Shown: piece by piece, positions 52,739 through 63,862 of the stretch
Position numbering within the stretch: the first letter of the stretch is position 1
How the letters are laid out: each line of letters opens with the position of its first letter
DNA from: Cichorium intybus
Lineage: Eukaryota > Streptophyta > Magnoliopsida > Asterales > Asteraceae
Reading direction: 5' to 3'
DNA length: 64,000 nucleotides
NCBI GenBank assembly: GCA_023525715.1
Contig: CM042012.1
Span: forward strand, 64,019,205 to 64,083,204
Notes under the pieces: model-generated
The model's database searches: none
What the model was told of the DNA's origin: nothing
What the model saw: only the letters and a program-made list of their open reading frames with translations
Made by a program: the position numbers and the translations under genes

Positions 52739-53569
52739 TGTAAAGGAGGAGTGCGTTGCTATAGTGATGCGTGGCCCAAGATGCCTACTATTATTACTAT
52801 TTATATACTCATAAAGAAATCAATTAAAAAGACCAATAAAAACCCCACGAACCATGAAAGAAAGGAAAATACAATTTTCTTTATTAGGCCACGATCAAAT
52901 TTGTATTTTATATAAGAGAATATTGACAGGCTTTAATTATTTATATTAAAAGAATCCAAATCAATTTTAGATTTTATTTGTGTAAACGTGGAACTAGAAA
53001 AAAAAGACAGGGACCTGACTATGTGGAATGTAGTCTATCGTGGTATTTCGATAGATGAAATAGTTATAGATATGTTTTATTTTATTTCCATTCCCCTTTA
53101 ATTTAAATATGTAAAACTCGATTCTCCGGTTATCTAGGAAACACACTTTACCACCGATACTTTCATGGAATAAAAATACTATTTTCTTTCATTATAATTT
53201 AGAAAATATACATTAAGCTACCAAAATTGTGTTTGTTTGTTTAGTTAATTCTTTCAAAGTTGTAAAAGTTTAGTTAAATTTTTTTTAATTGTGTTTGTTT
53301 AGTTAACTCATTTTAGGTTGTAAAGGTTTCTAAACTTGTTATTTTTGCCGTAGTTATCAACAAGTAGGTTTTCCAAATTTTTTTCTATCTAGAATCATTA
53401 AACTTTTAAAATTGTGGTAATTTGTTTACTTTCTTGTTTTTTCACAATTAGTTTTTATTACCTTGTTTTTGCATTTTTTTTAAAAATGCATATTTACAAC
53501 TTCATTTTTTACATGGTTTTTGACAATATATTCTTTTAACTTTGTTTATTTTACTTTGTTTTTACTAGG
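52739..53569. other. AT-rich sequence without a supported gene
   Basis: No ORF with plausible composition and no element end recognised. GTTTGTTTAGTTAA words recur near 53230-53310. Confidence 0.5.
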
Positions 53570-54300
53570 TCTGACAATCGTGTCGGGTAAAAATTTAAAA
53601 GGGTTGAGATAGTTTGACTCAAACCCGACATGTTTAATTATCGTGTCGTGTCGTGTCAACCGGTTTATTTTCGTGTTGAGTTTGTGTCGGGTTTAGGGTT
53701 TAGGGTTTATACTTTGCAAATGTGTCATAGCGTAGATTGGAACACCAAATAGCTTGAAAGAGTAATGATTTGGGGATGTGAATAATAAAAAGTGAATAAC
53801 TGGAAGGAGTAATAGGTGGGAATCGGTTGGACGAAATTCATAATAAGTTTAGAGTAACGAAGTTGGAGTGAGGGAAAAGTGGTCTAGTGAAATTGTTGGG
53901 TAATGAGATATTAATGAAAAAAAATAAAAGTTAAAATATATCTTGACTCAAACAAAGTAATTAGTGGCTTCTAAGTTACAAAAAAACTCAACCTAAAGTT
54001 TCTGTTATATTTGGGTTTTGGTTTCAAGTATACCCAATTTACCAAAAAAATTAAAAAAACTTGTATATAAATAAACGGGTCATTATCGTGTCATTTTCGA
54101 GTTGAAAGGTTGGATCCAAACCTGACCCATTTAATTAGTGTCGAATCGTGTCAATCCATTTAATTAAACGGGTTGAAATCTTTAACTCAAACATGTTTAT
54201 TTGAATGTCGGGTTCGTGTCGTGTCCTCAACTGTAACTCAAACCTGTTTATCTACATGTCAGGTTGAAATTTGTAACTCAAACCTGTTTATTTGAATAAG
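53570..54300. mobile_element. Inverted-repeat element with GTCGTGTC motifs
   Basis: The left part (53570-53690) has ATCGTGTCGGGT, CAAACCCGACATG and the triplet CGTGTCGTGTCGTGTCA. The right part (about 54070-54290) carries TTATCGTGTCATTTTCG, CGGGTTCGTGTCGTGTC and repeated AACTCAAACCTGTTTAT in the opposite sense. This layout resembles short non-autonomous DNA elements with CGTGTCGTGTC ends common in plants. The exact ends and duplication are not defined. Confidence 0.45.
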
Positions 54301-56048
54301 CAGTAGGATGTATGCATCGGCTTGGGATCATGATCAAGATTTTTCTATTGTTGCTACCTTTACAATTCTTCCTTCCTGTAGCCAACATCACAAATTAGAC
54401 CCATACCCCCTCGTGATTGTTATACGCAAGCCATTGCCTTTCCTTTCCAAGCCATGAGCTACACATCTCCTTTCCCAATTCTTTTCCTTTTTATGTTGAT
54501 GTGATGGGTTGTGTGAGAGTCGAAAGAGAAGAGGGAGGCCGAGATAATGGAGGGTAGCAAGAGATTGATAGTTGCAGCAAGTAAGACCTTGTTCTTTCTT
54601 TCTTTTCTGTTGCTTTAGGGTCTGAACCACCACCATCACAACCCCACTGTGGGTTTGTGGTGTGTATGTGTGGGTTTGTGTTGCTTGATGCTTGGTTATT
54701 GAAGTACTTGAGATCTTATAGTTTTCTGAGTTCTTTGAGTCCTTTCAGACCTTAAAAGGTCTTATTGATGTCTTAAGGGGTTAAGGGGTGAAAACCTTAA
54801 TTCTAGTTATCATTTTATGTGAATCTAAAAGTTTCTAATTTTGGGTCTATTTGCTAAATTCATGTAAAATCGTGTATATATATCCTTTGGTGTTGAATCT
54901 TATGTCTCTGTAAATTTAAAAGAGTATGCTTTCTACATCCAGAAGGCCTTAGTCTAATTAGGGTCATAGGTTAGGTGAATATTGCAATATTCATTGACTG
55001 GTCAATAATGGATCCTAACAGGGAATTCTATCTTGGAAAATTCATAGTTAGTTTTACAAACATGGTTTAGGGGCAAGATAAAAGGGAAACGTTTAGGGTA
55101 TGAGTCTAGTTTGTTCACACCAAAAATCAGAACCTAACTCCCTATCCATTTGGTGCTTTTGTTGTACCTTTCAAGTATGGTCTAGTGGGTAGACTGATCA
55201 AGTCAGTCGAGTTTGGTGATTTATCATTTATTATTGGTAAATGAAAATGACATGAGGTCAGCCCCGATGACCTTTTTCTTAGGTATAGTTTATGCATGAG
55301 TCTTCTCTGATTTTACTTTGAACTCCTTTTTGAAAGTTGCAAACTTTCCAACCGGTTCGAAAATCAGCTTTGCTGTCGAGTTTGTTTTTGTGATAAATTT
55401 TTTGGTTTTGGGTGATGGGTGTTATAGTGAGTGTCGGGGCTTACTTAAATCATAATAGAACATCTAATAGCTTCATTGTTTGAGAAAATGAGAAAAAGTG
55501 GGTTTAAGTTTGTGACACGGTGTGTGTCGAGAGTTGGAAATGTACAAACTATAAGTTACTACTTTATAAAACATAAACTCTGTTCTAAGTGGTGGTACCT
55601 GGGGTGTAGGTCCGCGGAAGAAGGAGGGTCTCTAGGTGCTACCTTGTCTGTATGTTACTTACGGCTACTTACCAGGTGAGTTTCTTACTTCGTTGTACTG
55701 GTATCAATCATCCTTTGTTGTAGTTGTATTTGTTGATGTGATCTTGATGCTATACTTGTTTATTGTGGTATGTAAAGTATATGTGAATATGTGGGTGTGT
55801 AGTATTAAGCTAGTGTGTGCCTAAAATATGTGAGATGGTTGTGGTATGTAGTATTATGATGCAATTGTGTTTATTGATATGATCTTGATGCTATACTTAT
55901 TTATTGTGGTAGTATGGTATAAGTGAATATGTGGGTGTGTAGTACTAGAAAGGTGTATTCCTAGAGTATGTGAGATGGGTGTGTATAGAGCAAGATTTCC
56001 CAGTAAGATGCATAAAGCAAGATTGTATGCATGGCTGAGAGTGTTGAG
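54301..56048. other. Unassigned region, possible LTR remnant
   Basis: No convincing coding region. Words such as GGTGGTACCTGGGGTGTAGG (55592) and the ACCAGGTGAGTTTCTTAC step (55670) recall the inner part of Ty3/gypsy LTRs, but I found no second copy or ends. A tandem duplication at 55724-55982 is annotated separately. Confidence 0.35.
55724..55982. repeat. Tandem duplication of about 130 bp
   Basis: Two copies (about 55724-55850 and 55863-55982) share TGATCTTGATGCTATACTT, then TTTATTGTGGTA, GTGAATATGTGGGTGTGTAG and TATGTGAGATGG, with scattered differences. Confidence 0.75.
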
Positions 56049-56882
56049 TGACACGCCTAGGTCGTCGTGCGGTCAAAAATAAGTAAAACCTCACTCTCAC
56101 TACTACAGTGGTAGTCAGGGTCGATCCACAGGAGTTTCGTGGTCAAGGGAGGCAACAAATTACTAGTTGTAGTGTCACGCTACAACTAGAGGGACTAGTC
56201 TCTACTTTTACCAAAAACAATCCAAAAACCAGAATCCAAACAAATCCAATTCCAAGCATGAATTAAAATGAAACTTAAACTCAACCTTAATCTAAATTGC
56301 TTACTGAAATCAGAAATCAGTAACAATGAAAATCCAGAAACGTTAACCTAATGCTAATGGTTGTCACACCCAATAACACCAAGCTAAGCTACTAAAACAA
56401 CTTAACTATATGAAAATTAAATGAAGAAACATAAATACCACGAATGGTGACTGAAAACCGAATCTTGAAGTCAAAGAAGCCTTGTATCCACCTTGTGGGT
56501 CGTTCCTTTGCTACTGATTTCGACCTAGAAGCCTTTATTTATAGTTGTGGAAAATAAGTGGCCGCGTCGCGCAACAATGATACCCGCGGCACGTGTATAG
56601 GGTTATCCCCGTTTTTTCGTCATTTGAATTCTTCTCACCGCCTCATCATTGACTCAGCGCGGCGCGCTCTATGCTTCCCCGCGACGCGCGTGTGAATTCG
56701 ACTCTTTTTGTCCTTATCTCCAAACTTCTTTCATTTTGTACGCATTTAGCCCCTGTTTACATCTTTTCTTTCCAAACAAGCACTGACACAAAAAGTGAAA
56801 ATACCACAGCATATATGATATAAAATCACCAAGAATAAGGCCTAACAACGACTAAAATACTTTATATTACTAGGCATTGTCA
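56049..56882 (-). repeat. 3' LTR of the Athila-like element
   Basis: 834 bp with ends TGACA and TGTCA, a perfect 5-bp terminal inverted repeat. GC-rich islands lie near 56564-56600 and 56655-56690 in an AT-rich background. The partner LTR is not in the window, so the limits rest on the end motifs and the adjacent polypurine tract. Confidence 0.7.
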
Positions 56883-56900
56883 AACACCCCACACTTGTGC
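56883..56900 (-). promoter_or_regulatory. Polypurine tract of the Athila-like element
   Basis: The minus strand reads GCACAAGTGTGGGGTGTT directly before the LTR start TGACAATGCC. Confidence 0.7.
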
Positions 56901-58133
56901 CTTGCTTGTCCCCAAGCAAGAGAGTTTTTAACAGATTTTAACTAAGACTCAAACAAATTTTGAATGTGTTCAATTTCAAAGCTTATTGCCTCCGGAGTTA
57001 GATTGAAATAGTTTGTGAAAACATAACTAGAATATTCTTTGGAATTCATGACTTTCTAAAGAACCCTTGATTACAAATTTTCTGTCCATAATGAAGTGTA
57101 CGTACTCATTCAAATTCTAAAGGCCATTAAAGACTATCCATGACTTTCGATGTTGTCCTTGTAGCAAGCTTTCAAAAATACCATCCCAGACCAGACGATC
57201 TTAGGTGGCAAGGTGCATAAGTCCCACATATTTTAGAGTTACTGGCTCGAACAACAAAGGCCACTGATTGACAGTCCCTTCTAACTTCCAATCCTAAAAT
57301 ATCCCAATCTTCTAACTCGTAAAACTCAACTTATTTGACTAAACCAATAGCATGATAACAACTAAATAGTATCTCTTGAAAAATACTAATGCTATAACAT
57401 TCACAAACCATTCGTTTCAAAATTACAATCTATTAAAAATTTCAAGAACACTCTTTCGATCGTCCACACCCCACACTTAAAACCGTACAACATCCCCGTT
57501 GTACACAAAAATATTTCAAAACAAGGGAGAAAGAGTTACCCTTTTGACGGTAGACTGCTTGATGGTACTTGGTTGTCACAGGTACAAAAACACGAATATT
57601 TCTCCGATTCAGAATTCAGGAGTTGTAGCGCAACAGTAAAACACGCTGGTGATCATGGCAAGTGGCGGGGGCACGGTGACCCCACAGTTGCCTGAAACAA
57701 CTCCTCCATGGACTCTCCATTTGAGTATTACATGAATCACTCACAAAACATATCAAATGCAAAAAGAAACACAAATAAAATAATCAATAAAACAATTTGT
57801 GTGTTGCGGATGACCGCGGCGCGTGATGGAAGCGCATGCGTCGCAGTAATTACGAGATGTCCAAGTACCGTCAAATTGGAAATGACCGCGACGAGTACCA
57901 TAAGGGCACCGCGACGGGGTAATTTCAGAAAATGAAGCCATATTCAAACACTCGTAAAAAGTATTCAACACAGAATTTACCTAAGCTTATTACTTTCACT
58001 AATGCCATAAGGCTTATTTTCAATCCTAAACATATAGCCCTAAGAATTATTAACAAAATGTTCAAAATTTAACCTAACCTAAGAACTTGAAACCTAATGT
58101 GCTAAAAACTCAAAAATAATTACATGAACCCCT
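56901..58133 (-). other. Non-coding 3' region of the Athila-like element
   Basis: AT-rich with no supported ORF. It contains a pair of CpG-rich islands at about 57808-57845 and 57885-57920 (CCGCGGCGCG and CCGCGACG words) that recall those in the LTR and in 59330-60170. Confidence 0.6.
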
Positions 58134-59330
58134 TTATGTGTGGGCGGTGTCGTCTTCTTCACCCTCTTCTTGTTCTTCCTCTTCTTTCATCGGTTCGGCT
58201 TCTTCTTCCTCAACCAATGGTGGTTGAGGTCTTGGAATGGGGTTTTGGGATCCATTGATCACACACTCGGAAAGCCAAAGGAGCTGGGCCTGAGTATTTT
58301 TCGTTCGTCGGTCAACCTCGTGCATCGCCTTGGCTTGGACTCTATGCTCTAATTTGTGGGTATGCATGGCTCTCTGGACCGCCTTTACTTTGTTAGCTAG
58401 GAATCTAGATTCCATGGTTGTCAGAGCGAGGCCGTGGGGCAAACTGATTGTTGCTTTCGATCGCTTCTTGGATGTTGATGGCTCGGATCGTAGCACGGGA
58501 AATGGCATGCGCTCCACGGATGTGATCCCGTCATCAACATAGATGACATCTCACGAAGTGGTAACCAGTGGGCTAAATGGGATCGGAGGGATGACCGTCA
58601 GCTCATGGATGCTATGATCTGACAGGAGCCCGTAGGAATATGCTAGGCGCGTCACAAAATGTCCCCCACCGAGTGCAATATACTACAACGGTGCATCAGT
58701 CAATTGCTTGAAGTAATCAACAATGAAGTAAGGGATATTACAGGTCTGGAGCATTCGTGTCATCGCCCACATAAGGTGTAACTCGCGGGGCAAAACCCGT
58801 TCCTCGTCAGCACGAGGCCACATCATGGTAGAAATCAGCCAGTGCAACATCTGATGTGCCGGCAAATGCATCAGGCTCTCCCGTACGGTGTTTTCGTGGT
58901 ATCGTGTAGACGAGATAGTACTCCAGTAATCAGCGGGTGAGAATGAATCGGCAATGGTGTAGTTGGCCCGTCTGTGAAATGTCCCGAATCCCGGTGCTTC
59001 TAACTCCTCCTCTGTGTATAATCCGATCCTATACCCGAACTCTCTCAAACTGCAGCTGCGGTTGTGATTTCCCAACCGAAATCTGACCATCTCTTCAGTA
59101 TCCATCCCCAGTGGCTGGTGATCGAAATGATAACTCGCGAGGAATTGTAAGAAAACCTTGTGGTAAACAGGTTCGTCCATTTGGACCGCATTCTCGATTG
59201 TCCGACAAGTATAAGTTAACTCGCCTTCCTCGTACCCCCTTGCACCAACCAGTTGATCGTTCGGGATAGAAGAACTCGTTTGTGGCGGTAAATGGATCTA
59301 CGATTGTAGAAACTGGAAGCAAGAACTCTA
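58134..59330 (-). pseudogene. Env-like ORF of the Athila-like element
   Basis: One frame runs from near 59260 to 58134 with in-frame stops at 58683-58685 (TAG) and near 58551 (TGA). The upstream part is in another frame. The first half has VYHKVFLQFLASYHF, FRLGNHNRSCSLREFGYRIGL and a helix-rich tail with HQMLHWLISTMM, the pattern of the ORF1-type plant retrotransposon protein found downstream of pol in Athila and Tat elements. The C-terminus is very acidic (EEEEAEP, EEEEQEEGEEDD). No signal peptide or membrane helix is evident here. Its function is unknown and this copy is broken. Confidence 0.7.
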
Positions 59331-60170
59331 TAAACTCCTGTAGTCAATGAGTTCTAATCGATGGAATCAAAACTTCCTGATGAAGACATTGTACCTGCAA
59401 AGTTTAACAAAAACCCGAAAATAAGCTACTGTTCAGCGTTCACCGCGGCGTGGGCCGCAAAGGCCGTGTCGCGCTGTTTGAACATTCATACACCACATCG
59501 CACTCTGTGATGGTCCGCGGTGCGGCGTATGAACTTCAAACAGAATCGTTGATTAAACACTATTTCAAACCAGATTTACAATTTTGAGTACTGGGTTTTG
59601 TAATATACACTATCCTAAACTCAATAGCATCATCAATTTCATCGTAAGATTACTACATTGCAGCATAAAGATGATTCTCATACTTTTCAAGATTTTGAAC
59701 ATAAAAGATAAAAAATCAGGGAACTTACTTGGATTGCTGTGATTAAAGACGACAACGAAGTTATTGTGATTCGAAGATGAATGAGCGACAGTAAGAACGG
59801 GCTGATTTAATCGATTTCGAATTTATACAAGTTTGGGGGAATTGGTTTAGCTTTCAAACTCTGTTTTAGTAATTATCTCTAAATTCAAACTAAGATAAGG
59901 TCGCGGTGCGGGAAGCTTCTATCCGCGTCGCGTAGAAAATTTGACTGTATTAACAATCGCCAAAACCTCAACACGCGCAGCGCGGATCCTAAGACCCCGC
60001 ATCGTGGTGCTGCAAAATTCCCAAAACGATCCCACACTTGTTCTTTTCTTACCGTGATCAATTAAATGCAATTAACACTACAGAAAATGCAAATTATACA
60101 CATGATGATCGGGTTGCCTCCCAACAAGCGCTAAGTTTAACGTCTTCAGCCGGACATGCACTTACCTGGC
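59331..60170 (-). other. Spacer between pol and env-like ORF, with CpG-rich islands
   Basis: No ORF supported. Paired GC-rich words lie at about 59442-59482, 59515-59530, 59899-59940 and 59970-60012 in otherwise AT-rich sequence. Confidence 0.6.
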
Positions 60171-61748
60171 TTATTGAGTGTATACAGGAATGTTCGTCAC
60201 AAACTCTACCGTTTCCACCTCCAGTTTCTGAAATGTGCCTGTAGTGACATAAGGTTTAAGCCTGTGCCCGTTGACCTTGAATGGTGGTCCACCTTTGAGG
60301 TCCCGAATTTCCACTGCACCGTAATCCGTTACACTGACAACTTCGTATGGCCCATTCCACTTGCTTCTTAACTTCCCAGGGAACATTTTCAGTCTCGAAT
60401 TATATAACCACACCTTCTGCCCAGCTGCGAAAGTCTTCAATCGAAGTTTAGCGTCATGATACCACTTCATTTTTGACTTGTACGTGGCAGGATTCTCGTA
60501 GGCTTCGTCTTGCAATTCTTCCAATTCAGACAGCTGCAATTTTCACTCTTTTCCCGCTTCAGTATAGTCCATGTTCACTTGTTTGATCGCCCACTGTACC
60601 CGGTTGGCTAACTCCACAGGCAAATGGCAGCCCTTCCCATAAACCAACTGATAGGGTGTAGTTCCAATCGGCGTCTTATAGGCAGTCCTGTATGCCCATA
60701 GTGCATCGTCCAACCTTTGCGACCAGTCTTTTCTATCTGATCTAACCGTCTTCTGAAGAATTTCCTTGATCTGCTTCTTGGATACTTCTACCTGACCGCT
60801 CGTTTGTGGGTGATATGGTGTGGCGATTCGATGGTTCACTCCGTAATGTTTCAGCAGCCTCCCAAACTTGAAGTTCTTAAAATATGACCCCTATCACTAA
60901 TGATAACCCGTGGGACTCCATGTTTAGTGAAAATATTATTCTTAACAAATTTCCACACCACATGATGATCATTTGTATGGGTCGCTTCCGCCTCGATCCA
61001 CTTGGAAACATAATCCATTGCCACGAGAATGTAGACATACCCATGTAAGGTGGGAAATGGTCCCATGAATTCGATTCCCCATACATCGAAGATGTCTACC
61101 ACTAAGATCAGATTTAAGGGCATTTGATCCCTTTTCGAAATATTCCCCAGTTGTTTGCAATTCAGACATTCCTTGACGGTTTTATGAGCATCCCTGAAGA
61201 TAGTCGGCCAATACAGTCCGGACTCCAAAACCTTGTACCCCGTCCTCTTTCCACTAAAGTGTCCTCCACAGGCCGACGCATGGCAGTGTTCCAGCACATC
61301 ATTGATTTCACTATCGGGTACACATCGATGGATTATTTGGTCCTCTCCTACCTTGAAAAGGTCAGGATCATACCAAATAAACCTCTTTGCGTAAGTTTGA
61401 AACTGCTTTTGCCGTTGCTTCATCCAATGTGGTGGCATTGCTCCTGTTGCTAGAAAGTTAACATAATTCGCGTACCATAGAGCCCCCGTAAGTTCCAACA
61501 ACTGTTCATCTGGAAATGTGTCTTTGATCCCGGATTCCAACCCTTCTGCTGGTAATCGTAAGAGGTCATCCGCCACCACGTTCTCTGCCCCTTTCTTATC
61601 TTTGATTTCCACATCGAATTCTTGAAGCAGTAATATCCATCTGATCAGTCTCGGCTTAGACTCCTTTTTTGCAAGCAGATGACGGATAGCACTGTGGTCA
61701 GTATAGACCACCACCTTTGATCCCCAAATGTAGGATTTGAACTTATCT
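60171..61748 (-). pseudogene. Athila-like pol, C-terminal part: RNase H and integrase
   Basis: The first part (61748-60851) gives the end of reverse transcriptase/RNase H (VVYTDHSAIRHLLAKKESKP, VEIKDKKGAENVVADDLLRL) and the integrase zinc-binding HHCC region (HCHASACGGHFS...CLNCKQLG). The core follows: the first catalytic position is Glu in WGIEFMGPFP where the family has Asp, and the second lies in ISDRG. A frameshift near 60850-60880 moves to the next frame (60543-60839), which holds HPQTSGQVE with the catalytic Glu, WAYRTAYKTPIG and LVYGKGCHLPVE. A TGA at 60543-60545 separates this from the C-terminal domain (60171-60539) with LYNSRLKMFPGKLRSKWNGP. The gene is interrupted at 61749 and inactive. 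Confidence 0.9.
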
Positions 61749-62008
61749 GTAACACCACTATACTTTTGTTAAGTATTAATATGTTAATCATAGTGTATTT
61801 ATGAGTTATTATGGTGTTCTAAGTATTAGAAAGTTAATACTAGAAAAAGAGTAATTTGGTCATTTGACCAAGTGAAGGACCAATTATGTAAAAATATTGT
61901 TGCTTGTGGCAAAAGTATAAGAAAAGAGAGTTTTATTGTGATAAAATGTGATAAAAGTGCCAAAAGTTCAAGAAAATGAACTTACGGACTAAATTTGTAA
62001 AGTTTGGA

Positions 62009-62021
62009 AGTATAAATAGGA
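62009..62021 (+). promoter_or_regulatory. TATA-like box in the Tekay-like LTR
   Basis: GTATAAATAGGAG, in the orientation of the LTR, about 260 bp from its start, followed by a GTCGACTCTCCTATG stretch. It is the best match to a plant TATA box in this LTR. Confidence 0.5.
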
Positions 62022-62528
62022 GAGTCGACTCTCCTATGTGTGGCTGATCATTTAGAGGCTACGGGAATGGTTTTTGAGAACAAATTCTGGAAGATCTTTG
62101 AAGCTTGAAGCAGGAAATTGGAATCATAGCTTGGAATTGGTGATTCCTAAGTTAAACAAGGTTAGTAAGAAAGTTCTAACCTAAGCTTTTTGTGTAATTG
62201 ATGTGTTCTTCACGGGATGGATTGGAAACTGAAATTCCAGTTATCATCCAAGAGGTTCACATGATTTTTAAGCTTCAGCATGTTTATATTGTAAACATAT
62301 GGGTAAAACATCAAAGTATGTTGTTATTATTGAAAATTTGGAACTTTGCTCAAGAACCCTAAATCATGAATTGGTGTGATTAAGGTGGTTCTAATGGCTT
62401 AAAAATCTTGTATTAATGAAGGGTTTTAGTCAGTAAACAAACCCCATATGATTAAGAACTGGATTAAGGACTTAATGTGTCAAAACAGGGTGCTACAGTG
62501 CATTATCGCGACTGGCCTGGAAACTGCC

Positions 62529-62615
62529 CAGGCGCCAGGCGCGGTGCGCCCAGAACCAGGCGCAGTGCGCCCAGATCCAGGCGCAGTGCGCCCAGATCCA
62601 GGCGCAATGCGCCCT
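62529..62615 (+). repeat. 21-bp GC-rich minisatellite, four units, each a hairpin
   Basis: Units of the form CCAGGCGCAGTGCGCCCAGAT. Each contains GGCGC and GCGCC around a three-base AGT, GGT or AAT. The frame across it (GAVRPDP repeats) is an artefact. Confidence 0.85.
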
Positions 62616-63245
62616 CCTGGTAGGGGGTTTTGGAATTTGGAACTTGATGCTAGACTTGTCCGTTTGACCTCAAATTTTGAACATAGGTCTAATATGATGT
62701 GAAACTTCGGGAAAAATTTTCGGAATACGTATACGACCTCCCGAAAGTACTGTAGCAAAATACGTGTATTTTGTAAAAATGTATAATTTAAAGAAAGATG
62801 GTAATTGAAAGTTATCATCTAGGAATGGTCCCCAATTGTATTGTATAGGACTCTTGTGTAGTAGAGTCAACTGAAATGGTAATTAACCTATGATCATTTG
62901 GTATATAAATGAATATATAGGTACGGGACGAACGGTTGTAATGTATACAAAGACAAGAAACAACCGGAACTAAATGCAGCAAATGTCCAAGTGAGTAATC
63001 TCACTTATATCATATATGATATGTATTGATTGGACTGTTACAGATTGAAACAGATTTGGGGGACGAAACTTGATAGTTTACAAATGCGTTGAAAAGACAA
63101 TACCAGATAAGCCGTGAGTCTACAATAGACAAGAATGGAGCTGTGAGTCAATAAAAAGGCAATACCGGATAAGCCGTGAGTCAATGAAATGACAAGAACG
63201 GAGCCGTGAGCCATAAACGATTACAACATGAAATGTTATTAAATG

Positions 63246-63862
63246 GTGCGGCCACTTGTGGCTATGATTTTGGATGTTATATCCAACTGGTGCGACCTAA
63301 ATGGCTATGATATTTGGTGCGGCCTAAATGGCTATGATATTTGGTGCGGCCTATACGGCTATGATATTATTATATAGAAATGGTGCGGCCTTATGGCTAT
63401 GATATCGGGTTATTGAAACCAAATGGTGCGGCCTAAGGGCTATGATAAATGTTGAAACTGTTCTGGTGCGGCTTGTATAGCTATGACACATGGTGCGGCT
63501 TATATAGCCAAGATATAGGGTGCAGTCAATTGTGACTAAGAGATATGGACAGAAATGGTAATTGATAATTTATATGTTTATTTCTTCTTGTATATATGTG
63601 GATTTATATGGCTAACAGCTTTGATTTGAACAATGTGCAAATAACAGGTTAGATATGATAATTATCCTTGAAATTAAATGGTGCGGTCTTAGGACCATGA
63701 TTTTGGGTTGTTGAACCTAAACTGGTGCGGCCTAAGGGCTATGATCTAAACGATGAAACTGTTGGTGCGGCCTTAGGGTTATGATTTGAACAGGTTAAAT
63801 ATTTTGGTGCGGCCTATATGGCTATGATATATGGTGCGGTCAACGATGACTATGATTTGTGG
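63246..63862 (+). repeat. About 14-unit minisatellite (GGTGCGG...CTATGAT) with co-varying stems
   Basis: Units of 24-27 bp begin TGGTGCGG and end CTATGAT, with spacers between some. The interval between these fixed words is a short inverted repeat whose arms differ among units yet stay complementary: GCC/GGC in most, GCT/AGC in two (about 63471 and 63498), GTC/GAC in three (about 63525, 63686 and 63839), and one G-T wobble (about 63771). One unit (about 63294) has a mismatch. Confidence 0.85.

Larger units (their letters stand above)
56049..61748 (-). mobile_element. Athila-like Ty3/gypsy retrotransposon, 3' half, degenerate
   Basis: Minus-strand order: RNase H, integrase and pol end (61748-60171), spacer, env-like ORF (about 59330-58134), non-coding 3' region, polypurine tract, 3' LTR (56049-56882). 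The integrase C-terminus with YNSRLKMFPGKLRSKWNGPYEV and the ORF after pol are typical of the Athila lineage. The 5' half is absent because a Tekay-like LTR interrupts the RNase H region at 61749; it may resume beyond the window. Confidence 0.88.

Noticed and set aside
54388..54639. 83-codon minus-strand ORF
   Set aside because: No recognisable domain, no splice context or homologous copy in the window. Chance is the simplest reading.
62448..62702. ORF with GAVRPDP repeats
   Set aside because: Translation of the 21-bp minisatellite in an LTR, open by chance.
63246..63862. CRISPR-like alternation of repeats and variable segments
   Set aside because: Units are contiguous 24-27 bp minisatellite copies in a plant LTR, the variable part is only 10-12 bases and self-complementary, and there are no cas genes.
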